A DNA stretch of 64,000 nt from Citrus sinensis (GCF_022201045.2 NC_068557.1:26823501-26887500), one strand, 5' to 3'. Numbered from the stretch's first letter, positions 36,043 to 48,133 are shown. Made by a program: numbers and translations. Notes: a model not told the origin generated them from the letters alone.

Positions 36043-38121
36043 ATGGCTCGATCTGCTATTGATGAAGTTTCAGAAACTGGTTCTTTTACAAGAACTGCTT
36101 CGACATTTCGTAGATTTATTTCACGGGACCCGAATTCTCAGTTTCCGGCAGAATCTGGGAGGTATCATCTGTATATATCCTATGCTTGCCCTTGGGCCTC
36201 CAGGTGTCTTGCATACTTGAAGATCAAAGGACTTGAGAAAGCCATCAGTTTCACGGTTGGTGAATTATGTAATGAATTTCATATATTTTGACTCTTGATG
36301 CCACCATATAAAGTTGTTTGTTTGTTTGATTCATTTTGCAGTCAGTCAAACCCATTTGGGAACAAACAAAAGAAACCGATGAGCATAGGGGATGGGTTTT
36401 TCCGGCTACGAATACTGAGGAACCAGGAGCTGAGCCTGACCCTTTAAATGGAGCCAAAACCATAAGAGACCTGTATGAGCTCGCAAGTACAAACTACTCA
36501 GGGAAGTTCACTGTCCCCGTATGTTCACTTAACTAGTGATCTCCATTTGAATATTGTTCTCTATGTTTGCATGTGCTAACTTACTTGAGTGGTTTTGTTC
36601 TATACTAGGTACTGTGGGATAAGAAGTTGAAGACGATTGTTAATAATGAGAGTGCGGAGATAATCCGCATGTTTAATACGGAATTCAATGATATAGCTGA
36701 AAATGCTTCTCTGGATCTACATCCATCTGATCAGCGAGATCAAATTGATGGGACTAATGAATGGATATACAATGGGATAAACAATGGTGTTTATCGATGT
36801 GGGTTTGCAACAAAGCAAGGACCTTATGATGAAGTAAGGCATTTTCTCGCCACAGTAGTATTCATTTCTAGAAATGATTTCGTTATTCATACATCTGCCA
36901 TTTGCTGTGTCATTTAAGAGTGTACATTGATTCTTTCTACAGGCTGTTAAGCAGGTGTACGAAGCATTGGACAAATGTGAAGAGATACTTGGCAAGCAAC
37001 GATACATTTGTGGAAACAGGCTGACTGAAGCAGATATTCGGTTGTTTGTCACGCTTATAAGATTTGATGAGGTATCCATATTGGCTTTTAACCTGTTCTG
37101 CAGCAGCTCCATTTTTGTTCACTCTGTTTTTGACCTTTCTTATCACTATTTTGGGTAGCCAGAAGGCATAAATTAACCCTACCTTTTAATGGTGATGACA
37201 TCTCTAGAAGTTTGCAACCTAATTCCACGGTATTTAGTGTTTGACGTAGCAGAATGCAGTAAAATTGTTCATATTGGCACAAAACTGTTATGATGTTCTT
37301 CAAATCGGCGTACTTTATTAGAAATTGCTTTAGCATATGGACATGACCGGGACACAAAACCAGTATGCAAGTGTTATTGACTTCTTTTTTTAGGATTTTT
37401 GGATTGTCATCATTCACAATTTGGCTCAACGGGAGAAATAAACTGATATTTGGAATGAGTTTTTCACAAATTTTATCTTTCATTATATGCATCTGATATT
37501 TGGAGGTGATATTTCCAAAATTAAATAGAATGTTCCAGGCAGCAATATCTGTGTTTATTGTGAAGATGGCATATGAGTGAACCATGGTTCCCTTTTTGCT
37601 TTCTTCTTAAACTGTACTTATTTGTAGGTCTGCTCACACACACACACACACATATTCTGAATGGAGGAGTGCAATAATTAGTGGTAAATCAGGCAACTGA
37701 TAAGATCTCTTAGTTTACTAAAACTATAGCTATGTAAAGTTGAATTGCAAATCAGAACATCTTGAGACAGATCTTATCACTACATTTTTTGTTTGCTCGC
37801 TTGCTTTGAACTTAATAGTACTCTTTAGCACTTGCTGTAGTTTGTCTGTTCATGCATCTCAAGGATTTGAGTCCGTTATGCTAACAGGTTTATGCAGTTC
37901 ACTTCAAGTGCAACAAGAAACTATTACGAGAATATCCAAATCTGTTCAACTACACCAAAGACATATATCAGATTCCCAGCATGTCTAGCACTGTGAATAT
38001 GCAACACATCAAGCGGCATTACTATGGGAGCCATCCTTCTATCAATCCATATGGGATCATCCCTCTTGGCCCTGATATCGATTATTCTTCACCCCATGAC
38101 AGAGAAAAATTTTCTGCATAA
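36043..38121 (+). CDS. glutathionyl-hydroquinone reductase (Xi/omega-like GST; At4g19880-like), copy A
   Basis: Predicted 325-aa protein from five exons: 36043-36255, 36342-36518, 36609-36833, 36943-37071, 37888-38121. These cytosolic enzymes (bacterial YqjG, yeast ECM4 relatives) reduce S-glutathionyl-hydroquinones with glutathione. The active-site motif YACPWASR is present, catalytic Cys49. Other family blocks: [108 protein letters not shown], and the C-terminal [13 protein letters not shown] and GIIPLGPD. Length fits the family. An in-frame upstream ATG may give a 27-residue longer form. The exon 2-5 part is copied again at 45836-47567 as a pseudogene. Confidence 0.95.
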
Positions 38122-38687
38122 TTTCCATATTTCTACAGTGCCTAAGATGAGCTTGGTCATTGTTTATAAAAGCATTTTCTGTTTAGACTGTCAGCCGAGA
38201 TGTGTATATATTCTGTGTGTGATGTTATTAAATAAATTTATTGTGAATGCTCTCTCTTGAGAAACTTGGTAAATAAATTTCAGGGACTGGAGGCTTACTG
38301 GATTTACTAAAGTATGGGACATTGCATTTTGAGAGAAACTGGGATGATTTTTTTCCCCTATGAAATTCTATGAATGGTGTATCTGAAAGATTATTGCGAT
38401 TTTGTATTGATCTTGATTTTTGTGTGGCTGAAAGCATTGTAGAAGCCATCTTTGGTCGTGTGGTCGAAGCTTAGCTCAACTTCTTATTTTCTCATTTATA
38501 TAGTTAGTTGGATCAGTACATATAGTGGACGTGTACATTGGCAGGTCGCACGTACTTAGAATGAGAATTAATCACCTTTTAATTTTCTAATTTCTTAAAA
38601 AAATCTTAATCAATTCTTATGAGTACTTTAGTTAATTAAGCTTCATAAGAATTTACATTCCCCACCTCAGATCCCATAAGGACAGAG

Positions 38688-39075
38688 ATGGAAAACGGCA
38701 AGAAAAAGATGGAGATCAAGAAAATAGAAAATTCAAAGTCAAGAATGGTCACCTTCTCGAAGAGACGTCAACGTCTCTTCCAGAAAGCTCTTCATTACGC
38801 CACCTACACTAAGTCTCTTGTTGCTCTTCTCGTTATCTCACTCGCCGGCAAACCCTTCGTTCACGGTTTCCTCCCTCAGACACCGTCATAGACAATTACT
38901 TAAAACGACAGTGGAGAAAGTAGTAACGTGGGTGCAAGTGATGAAGGCATCTGAAAGTGTGGAGTGAGGAATGTGAAGAAAGTGTGGAGTGAGGAATGTG
39001 AAGAAAGTATTGGAGGAGGTGAGGGACGGAGCGATTAAGAGGGCAGAGGATAAATTGATACACTCATTTGCAAAC
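38688..39075 (+). pseudogene. type I (M-alpha, AGL62-like) MADS-box pseudogene, copy A
   Basis: From the ATG at 38688 the frame encodes KKKMEIKKIENSKSRMVTFS and KRRQRLFQKALHYATYTKSL, then VALLVISLAGKPF, an M-alpha MADS DNA-binding domain. It stops at codon 68 (TAG at 38889). In another frame just before the stop, the expected next block is visible (DTVIDNYLKRQWRK), so a one-base loss shifted the frame. Further relics (KRAEDKL) lie near 39040, after two 25-bp direct repeats of GAAAGTGTGGAGTGAGG type. Family members are about 200-300 aa and act in female gametophyte and endosperm; this one cannot make a full protein. Confidence 0.75.
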
Positions 39076-39237
39076 TAAATTGATACAAATATTTTGTCTC
39101 CGGCAAGTCAGAGGCAGAGGATATGATTCACAAATTAATTCTAGTACAATACTCAGTGTCAGTGAGCATTTATTGAATCTCTGCTTAGTTTGCATTATTG
39201 TTTGCCTGTAATATTTGTCTCTTTAACAGCTCGCTGA

Positions 39238-42200
39238 CTACTTGGTGAGTTCCAGGTCCAACTTGAACTCCTCTCCAATGAGCAGTGATAGCTTTGAAAT
39301 CTCTACTGTAAGAAATTGTGCATTACTGTTTACACTTGCCTTAATCACTGGGGAGTTCTTGATCAAATTTCTTCCTGTGCAAGTCTTCAACTTATACCCC
39401 TTGAATCTTTTAAACTTTTCCAGTCCTATAAAAGTCACTTTGTCTATAATCCACTTCTGACCCAAAGCAAAATCTCCATTCAGAACCTCTGATCTAATAT
39501 TAACATTACTTTTTATCATTTGGCTATAAAACCGCACGAAACTCCACTTGCCTGCCTCTTTCCCCATCTCCACTTCTTCTCCATCATCCAGGAAAACTTC
39601 GCCAGTGCTAGTTTCCTTGCTGCTGACAACTACTAAAAGATGGAATGGTGTCTTACGTGCAGCTTTAGTTGTCAAGGCCTCTCCTTGCAAGGCCAAAATG
39701 TTACCTTCCCGAACATGTACGTTTATATGATCAGGTGGTGCGTCTAGTGTTATTTGCTTTCCCGAGTTTAGAGACACTGAATTTGAGTAGTTGAAAAGAT
39801 CAAACCAGTTTCCACTGGGGAAGTATGCATCCACTGAAACTGCTCCTGACTTCAATACAGGTGACACCATAACACCTTTGCCAATAAGAAATTGTGTATC
39901 TATTCTGTAAGTTTTTACATCTTGGGGAAATGAGAAGAACATTGGTCGTGCAACGGCGGTCCCTTTCATATGTGCTTCATACATTAGTGTGTAAAAGTAT
40001 GGGAGTAGCCTGTAGCGAAGCCCGAGCACTTTCCTGGCTGTTGCAGCAACCGTGTCCCAGAAGTAGAGTTCCTGCCGGATCGTACCAATAGCAGAGTGAT
40101 CTCTTGCGAAGGGGTAAAAAGCCCCTAGCTGCATTTTGAAAATATTTTGACATTAGTTGCATAAACACTTCATAAGAAAACTAAATTAATAAAAATCTAA
40201 TCTCACTGAAATGGCAATAGGACTGCTCATAGAAATGGTCTTTTTTGGTACATTTTCCGTTGTGTTTAGTGTCAGAATATAATACATTAGAATCTCTGAA
40301 AATCTAACATAGTTTTAGAGTCTTACTTGAATCCACCGTCGGCAGAGTTCTTCAGTTGTGTCACCAGAAAAGCCACAAATATCAGCTCCAACCATTGGGA
40401 TTCCAAAGAGTCCAAAATTTAAGATGGACGGAATTGAGTACGCTAAATCATTCCATGTGGCGGCATTATCTCCAGTCCAATGAGCTGTGTATTTTCCAGA
40501 GCCAACAAAAGTTGATCTGGAAAGTATAAATGGTCTTTTACCGTTAACATTGATTAAAGCTGCATGAGTAGCTTTGGCTTCCAGGAGTCCATATAGGTTA
40601 TGAGTATTGTATTCTGTAAGGTTTCTATAATGTAGAGCTGTTGCTGGAACAGTTTTATTGTTAATTGGGCGTCGTACTCCATTATTATTAATCTTGTAGG
40701 GAGGATCATCAAGGGTTGAATGTGGCGTGGGAAGGGATGTAATGAAATTAGATAACTCATTCATATCAAGCCAAAGACCATCCATAGGAAGAATATCTCG
40801 AAACAATTGGATCTCACCTTTCCAAAAGGTTTCAGCAGCAGGATTTACAAAATCAGGATAGTAGACTTTTCCAGGCCAAACTTCTCCCAGGTAAGGGACA
40901 CCGTCACGTTTTATAAAGATATCAGCCTTCAATCCTCTAATGAAGGTTCCGTAAGTCTCATTCACACTGATACCTGCAGGAAAGGCACAACAATACGTTT
41001 CATATTGTGACAAATGAGCTCTAATCCGGCTTATTGATCGACACGATAAATAAACTGAAAAAATGTTTCTGCAGTAAGATAATTCATTTTCTATAACTAC
41101 ATACCAGGATCCAAGATGAGCACATATCTCTGTCCATTTTGATGGAGTGTATTTACAAAATTTTGCATTGAGTTCACTGGAAAGTTGATGGGATCCAGAG
41201 TGAAATCCTTATATCCATCCATGTAATCAATATCTGTCCACATAACTTCAAGAGGGATGCCAGCTTTTGCATAGCCAGCAACCACAGCTTTAAGATCGGA
41301 CACGTTTTCGTAACCATATCGACACTGATGAAATCCTGTGCATTAAGACAACGTGAAAATCAAATTGGGAAGAACGAAATAATTGGTCATGCCGTCACCT
41401 TTGGTTAACTGGAAACCTAGCTTAGAAGAGTTATACACCAAGAAAATAAATTTATCTCAAGGCAGATAGAAGAATACTTCAGAATGAATAACTTATCAAA
41501 GCTAGTAAATCAAATTGTGGTGACTCTATATTTGATTTGTTAATAAGGTAACTAAGGCCTTAGTTTGGTAGTGAGGTGCCATAGTTTTTAAGTTATAATA
41601 ATTGTGATTATGAAATAAAAATTAATAGTACGTAGTAAATAATCATTTTGACAAAAATAATAAAGATATTTTAGGTTTTTCATTATACAAGCGGCATATT
41701 AAATCAGCTTAACTTCTAAGCCACAACAGTTAATATGTACTAAATATTTTAGTGCCGTAACTTTTAACCTATAGTTACCCAACCACAATGACAGACAGGC
41801 CTAAGTAAAATAAGAAAGGATACTTTATATTTTCTTTTTCTCAAACTTACTCTACAATGTATAACTCATGATGGTAAGTGGCCAACAAGTACAACCCGTA
41901 TAGTATAATCTCAAACAAATGTATGGCAAAAATGAAGAAATTTTCGAATAATTTACTCCAATCCATCGTATTGCAACATAGAGAATGATTAAATTGTGTA
42001 TAAGTATTAGCGTAACTTATCAAAACAAAGTAAGCAGGTATTCACAGAAAAGATACCAAAGGACCAATATGGCATAGGGGCAGGCCGACCAATTAACTCT
42101 GTATATTGTTGTATGACTGAATCCGGCGAAGGTCCGGCAAAAAAATACAAATCAATAATCCCTCCAGTAACCTTGTAACTAATCCTGTCACCAGTATAAA

Positions 42201-43189
42201 CGACATCCATGCCATTGCTGTTAAGAAGCAGAACACCATGTGTTGTCCCATTGGGCGACCTCACATCAATATAAAAAGGATGAGAGCCATAGAGATTAAC
42301 ATCAACATTTGCTGAGGCCAAGTCAGCATTCCACAAAGTTAGAGTGTCATTGGGAGTCAACTTGAATGATTTCTTTGTGTGCTCTCCAATTCCATACAGA
42401 TGAGACCTTTCTATTGGTAATGCTGAAGAGAGTTGAATGTATTGATCCTTAAACACCAAGAAAGTGTCAGAGTGTGAGGTTTCAGGTGATGTGTCGAAAA
42501 GAATGTCGCCGGAGGATCGCCGTTTGACCGAGAAGCCAAATGGGGTGGTGTGGAGGGTGAAGACTAAGTCTGAGGTGGGGTCGGAGAGGAAGTGGTTTCC
42601 CGGCCCTGTTTGGTGGTTTACCGGTGAGTTTAGTCTGTTTTCCGGCAGCCAGCAGTGAGTGCAATAGGATTGGCGGGGGATGATTTCCTGCGGGATTTCC
42701 CATCTTTGTTTTTTGGAATCTGTTATTCGAACTCTCAAACGGTCTTTTGTCTCAAAGCTGAAGGGAAACAGAGCATAATCAGATCAATCAATCTTAGAGT
42801 CACAAACCAAAAATCATCAAAAATCACTAGCTTATCGAATTTAGAACTTGAAACAAGTCTTTCTCGCTGACTGCTTAGTCCAACAGTCAGTGAACAATAC
42901 ATAAAAGCAAGGAACAATTAAGTTGTAAATTTTAAAACCTGGCAAAAAGATTGAGGCTCTGAATATCAGGTCCGTAAACAGAGGAGGACCTGATGAGGCC
43001 AAGTCCAGCAGTCAACGACTTCAGTGAGGAGTCAACAGCGACTGATCGAACAGAGTAGCCATACCCAACTGAATCTTTCTCTGCAGCTACAAAAATGCAA
43101 TAGAGAAATAAAAGTAATAATGAAAGATGTTGATGATAAGAAGCAGCAGCAGTTTTTTCTGGTTTCTTCATTTTTTCTGGTTTCTTCAT
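39238..43189 (-). CDS. GH31 alpha-glucosidase, copy A
   Basis: Predicted 906-aa protein from five minus-strand exons: 43189-42939, 42757-42057, 41335-41105, 40973-40327, 40128-39238, all GT-AG. I start at the first in-frame ATG. The N-terminus [12 protein letters not shown], an 18-bp tandem repeat, precedes a signal peptide ([15 protein letters not shown]). Plant acid alpha-glucosidases are apoplastic or vacuolar enzymes releasing glucose from maltose and starch-derived oligosaccharides. Family marks: [47 protein letters not shown], the nucleophile in DGLWLDMNE (Asp about 464), the acid/base in HWTGDN (Asp about 563), [11 protein letters not shown] and [16 protein letters not shown]. Length matches the family (about 900 aa). 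Alpha-xylosidase is a near relative; the exact sugar preference is inferred. Intron 2 carries a Tourist-like MITE (41556-41801). Confidence 0.95.
41556..41801. mobile_element. Tourist-like MITE in alpha-glucosidase copy A intron
   Basis: Begins GGCCTTAGTTTGG and ends ACAGACAGGCC, flanked by TAA (41553-41555 and 41802-41804), the Tourist/PIF target duplication. 246 bp, no coding content. The same element is at the same place in copy B. Confidence 0.75.
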
Positions 43190-43328
43190 TTTTTCTAAGA
43201 TGATAGAGTCCACTTAACCCACGTTTCTTTTCAAACTTCGAATTGGCACTGGGCACGTTTACACTTTGAGCTTGAAATGGCCAATTATAACTCTTGTCTC
43301 TTATTTTGACTTTTATCTATTATCAGTT

Positions 43329-43450
43329 GGCAAACCCTATCTTACATGCATGTAAGATACATCCCCTCACATGAATAGTATATGTATGGGATCCATATAC
43401 TATTTATGTGAGAAGAATGTATCTTACATGCATGTAAGATAGAAGGACCC
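43329..43450. mobile_element. 122-bp foldback MITE in the promoter of alpha-glucosidase A
   Basis: The arms CTATCTTACATGCATGTAAG are inverted at both ends, and each arm is itself palindromic. The element is flanked by a perfect 9-bp duplication TTATCAGTT (43320-43328 and 43451-43459), which fits a Mutator-type target site. The matching place in copy B (near 53915) has the unduplicated site and no insert. Confidence 0.8.
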
Positions 43451-43504
43451 TTATCAGTTACCCAGACAGCCAAACAGTGACGAAGCAAAGTTGACTAAAA
43501 TAGT

Positions 43505-44246
43505 CAGGAGTGTTTAGAATTTAATCGGATCCGCTCAATCAGTCTAATCCGTATAAATTCGATCTCTACAAATTTAATTCGTGGATTGATGGATTAGATT
43601 GAATTGAAAATTTAAAAATCCGCAGTCGGTGGATTAAATATAGATTTACTTTTGTGAATCCGTAAAAAATTGGGAATCAGTAAAAAAATATAAAAAATAT
43701 TTATTTAATAGAAAAATTAAACTTATAAATATGACATTATACTTATTAATAAATAAATAAGTTAAAATATAGTTAAATTAACATCATATTATGTCTTATC
43801 CGATAATAATATAAAATAACAATAATTAAATAAAAAATATAGCTTCCAGGCAGTTAATTTTCATGTACTGATCTAAACAAAACTTTGAAATTTTTTTCTT
43901 TTTGGTGTGTTATATTTTAAAACTTTGAATGTATTTTTTAACTTTATTTAAACAACTAATTTATTTAAATCTTATTTAATTTTAAATTTGATTGATAGTA
44001 AAATTATTTTTATATTAATTTTTTTATTTAGTTAGTTCGTGGATAGGATATGATTAAAAAGTTTTAGCTTGCAAACCAATCTATAAAATGGTAGATTAGG
44101 TTAAATCTGCATCTGATCTACAGACATTTGGATTGAATTTCACTAATCCATGGATTGGATTTGATTAAAAATTTATAATCCGCAAAATCGTGGATTCGAT
44201 ATGGATTGATATCCAATCCGTAAAATTCAATTCGTGAACACCCCTA
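43505..44246. mobile_element. hAT-like non-autonomous element upstream of alpha-glucosidase A
   Basis: Left end CAGGAGTGTTTAGAATT; right end on the other strand TAGGGGTGTTCACGAATT. Flanked by the 8-bp duplication AAAATAGT (43497-43504 and 44247-44254), the hAT signature. The interior repeats GGATTGGATTTGATT-like strings and codes for nothing. Copy B lacks it at the equivalent place (near 53960). Confidence 0.8.
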
Positions 44247-45835
44247 AAAATAGTTATGAAATCTTCATTTTTATGATGCGTTTACTATATAGAATGAGTT
44301 GGAATAAGAATGAGATTCCAATATTTACTTACAAAAAATAAATGAGAATGAGAATGTGCAGGAATGTCTTTAATGTGTTTACTTAGCAAAATAAATGGGA
44401 ATGAGGAATGAGAATGAGAATCAATTTACCAAAATACTCATAGTATTAAATAATGTAATTTTCATTAACTAGATACATGTGTAAATATTATTATAAAAAT
44501 AATTTTAATTAAAAAAATAAAATTAATAATAATAAATGATAATAATGATAATATTAATAAAAATAATAATACAAATAATTAATAATAACTAAAATAATAA
44601 AGTTAATAAAATTTAATAATAATAATAAAAAAAGAGTGATGTTCTAATGTTATCTGATGTTGATGACCAAATTTTTTTATCACATATATAGTTTGCACAA
44701 AACCCGAATGCAAAGTATATGTATTTCCGAAATTTTAAAAAAAAATTAAGCATATGTACTTTCTCTTATTATCTAGTAAAATTTATATAACAAAATGGCA
44801 CTTTGTCAAAATTTAAATTTCCTTTTTTCTTTTTATATATTGTGTACAATATAACTATGAGGGTAAGTATAAATCACAACTAAAATTTAATGCAAAAGTC
44901 CATACAAATATAAATATAAATATAAATATATAAATATATAAATATATAAAGAGAAACGCAATATATAAAATTGTAGAAGCTCATAAATTTTCACAATTAC
45001 ATGTTGGAGAGATTTAAATAACGCTCCACCTTAAGATAAGAAAAAGAGGTGTCGATGAATTTATTTAAAAATATTTATAATTTTATCTAATGCCTTTATT
45101 AAAAAAAAAAATTTCAAACTTTGAAATGAAAATAAAGGTTAATGAAAGATATTCATGATTTTTCAGCAGAAATTAAAGATGTAAATTAATGATTTCTATG
45201 CTAAAATGTAAATTGATTTCTTAAAACAAAGTTTGTATTAGGCTTGGGCAAGATTTATGATGGATAATGTATGTTCTGGCCTTTTCAAGTTTTCTTTTCT
45301 TTTCTTTTTTTATATTTTATTTTATGTCTAGAGCTTTCATAGTAATTAGCAAATATACACACATATATTAGGGATGTTTTGGTACCATAGTAATGAAATA
45401 ATTACTCAAACCAAAAATTTATAACATTTTAGGTTAAAAACCTACCAGTTTAAATAAAAAATAACAAACAAAATGTTCCCCCACCCCCCTATATATTTGA
45501 GGGTATGTGTCGGAGAGGAAAAGGGAGCTAAAGATTAGGTGAAAAATAGGTAGTGAAAGTTAACCGGCAAGACACTTCTTAGGTTACCTCAAAAGCTAGC
45601 GTTTCTTTTTTTACTATAATTTGGACGATTATATCAAAATGTTTCGTATAATTCGTACATAAGTATAGATCATTTCACCACAAATCATAGTTTATAACTT
45701 TATATCGTTTAGTGTATACTGTGATACATATTACTTACTCATTGTAAGATATTACGACAAACTTTAGTGTTCAGTGAATTATTTTAAGGGAAAATATAAA
45801 GGGATTATGCCTTTGATCTGAGAAATGGTAACCAA
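44247..45835. other. spacer between the two duplicated blocks
   Basis: Very AT-rich DNA with ATA/AAT microsatellite-like runs (44500-44640, 44900-44950) and repeated GGAATGAGAATGAG strings (44285-44430) that look like old MITE sequence. No gene seen. Copy-A-like sequence resumes at 45836. Confidence 0.55.
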
Positions 45836-47567
45836 TTTGGGAACGAACAAAAGAAACCGATGAGCATAGGGGATGGGTTTTTCCGGCGACGGATACTGAG
45901 GAACCAGGAGCTGAGCCTGACCCCTTGAATGGAGCCAAAACTATAGGAGGCCTGTATGAGCTCGCAAGTACAAACTACTCAAGGAAGTTCACTGTCCCTG
46001 TATGTTCACTTAACTAGTGATCTCCATTTGAATATTGCTCTCTATGTTTGCATGTGCTAACTTACTTGAGTGGTTTTGTTCTATACTAGGTACTGTGGGA
46101 TAAGAAGTTGAAGACGATTGTTAATAATGAGAGTGCGGAGATAATCCGCATGTTTAATACGGAATTCAATGATATAGCTGAAAATGCTTCTCTGGATCTG
46201 CATCCATCTGATCAGCGAGATCAAATTGATGGGACTAATGAATGGATATACAATGGGATAAACAATGGTGTTTATCGATGTGGGTTTGCAACAAAGCAAG
46301 GACCTTATGATGAAGTAAGGCATTTTCTCGCCACAGTAGTATTCATTTCTAGAAATGATTTCGTTATTCATACATCTGCCATTTGCTGTGTCATTTAAGA
46401 GTGTACGAAGCATTGGACAAATGTGAAGAGATACTTGGCAAGCAACGATACATTTGTGGAAACAGGCTGACTGAAGCAGATATTCGGTTGTTTGTCACGC
46501 TTATAAGATTTGATGAGGTATCCATATTGGCTTTTAACCTGTTCTGCAGCAGCTCCATTTTTGTTCACTCTGTTTTTGACCTTTCTTATCACTATTTTGG
46601 GTAGCCAGAAGGCATAAATTAACCCTACCTTTTAATGGTGATGACATCTCTAGAAGTTTGCAACCTAATTCCACGGTATTTAGTGTTTGACGTAGCAGAA
46701 TGCAGTAAAATTGTTCATATTGGCACAAAACTGTTATGATGTTCTTCAAATCGGCGTACTTTATTAGAAATTGCTTTAGCATATGGACATGACCGGGACA
46801 CAAAACCAGTATGCAAGTGTTATTGACTTCTTTTTTTAGGATTTTTGGATTGTCATCATTCACAATTTGGCTCAACGGGAGAAATAAACTGATATTTGGA
46901 ATGAGTTTTTCACAAATTTTATCTTTCATTATATGCATCTGATATTTGGAGGTGATATTTCCAAAATTAAATAGAATGTTCCAGGCAGCAATATCTGTGT
47001 TTATTGTGAAGATGGCATATGAGTGAACCATGGTTCCCTTTTTGCTTTCTTCTTAAACTGTACTTATTTGTAGGTCTGCTCACACACACACACACACATA
47101 TTCTGAATGGAGGAGTGCAATAATTAGTGGTAAATCAGGCAACTGATAAGATCTCTTAGTTTACTAAAACTATAGCTATGTAAAGTTGAATTGCAAATCA
47201 GAACATCTTGAGACAGATCTTATCACTACATTTTTTGTTTGCTCGCTTGCTTTGAACTTAATAGTACTCTTTAGCACTTGCTGTAGTTTGTCTGTTCATG
47301 CATCTCAAGGATTTGAGTCCGTTATGCTAACAGGTTTATGCAGTTCACTTCAAGTGCAACAAGAAACTATTACGAGAATATCCAAATCTGTTCAACTACA
47401 CCAAAGACATATATCAGATTCCCAGCATGTCTAGCACTGTGAATATGCAACACATCAAGCGGCATTACTATGGGAGCCATCCTTCTATCAATCCATATGG
47501 GATCATCCCTCTTGGCCCTGATATCGATTATTCTTCACCCCATGACAGAGAAAAATTTTCTGCATAA
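45836..47567 (+). pseudogene. glutathionyl-hydroquinone reductase pseudogene, copy B
   Basis: Matches GHR copy A from inside exon 2 onward. Exon 1 with the catalytic Cys, and the start, are absent. Remaining parts: exon 2 from 45836 to 45999 (several substitutions, including Gly to Arg in YSGKF), exon 3 46090-46314, exon 4 from 46407 to 46517, and exon 5 47334-47567. A 35-bp deletion between two GTGTAC repeats (copy A 36920-36925 and 36955-36960) removed the intron 3 acceptor and the first six codons of exon 4. No functional enzyme is expected. Confidence 0.88.
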
Positions 47568-48133
47568 TTTCCATATTTCTACAGTGCCTAAGATGAGCTT
47601 GGTCATTGTTTATAAAAGCATTTTCTGTTTAGACTGTCAGCCGAGATGTGTATATATTCTGTGTGTGATGTTATTAAATAAATTTATTGTGAATGCTCTC
47701 TCTTGAGAAACTTGGTAAATAAATTTCAGGGACTGGAGGCTTACTGGATTTACTAAAGTATGGGACATTGCATTTTGAGAGAAACTGGGATGATTTTTTT
47801 CCCCTATGAAATTCTATGAATGGTGTATCTGAAAGATTATTGCGATTTTGTATTGATCTTGATTTTTGTGTGGCTGAAAGCATTGTAGAAGCCATCTTTG
47901 GTCGTGTGGTCGAAGCTTAGCTCAACTTCTTATTTTCTCATTTATATAGTTAGTTGGATCAGTACATATAGTGGACGTGTACATTGGCAGGTCGCACGTA
48001 CTTAGAATGAGAATTAATCACCTTTTAATTTTCTAATTTCTTAAAAAAATCTTAATCAATTCTTATGAGTACTTTAGTTAATTAAGCTTCATAAGAATTT
48101 ACATTCCCCACCTCAGATCCCATAAGGACAGAG

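Noticed and set aside
36717-37585. Minus-strand open frames of 131 and 165 codons over GHR exons and intron 4
   Set aside because: They are shadows of GHR copy A and reappear in copy B only because the DNA is duplicated.
43190-43213. Longer alpha-glucosidase N-terminus
   Set aside because: The extension starts with GTG; eukaryotic initiation at the ATG at 43189 (copy A) or 52617 (copy B) is much more likely.
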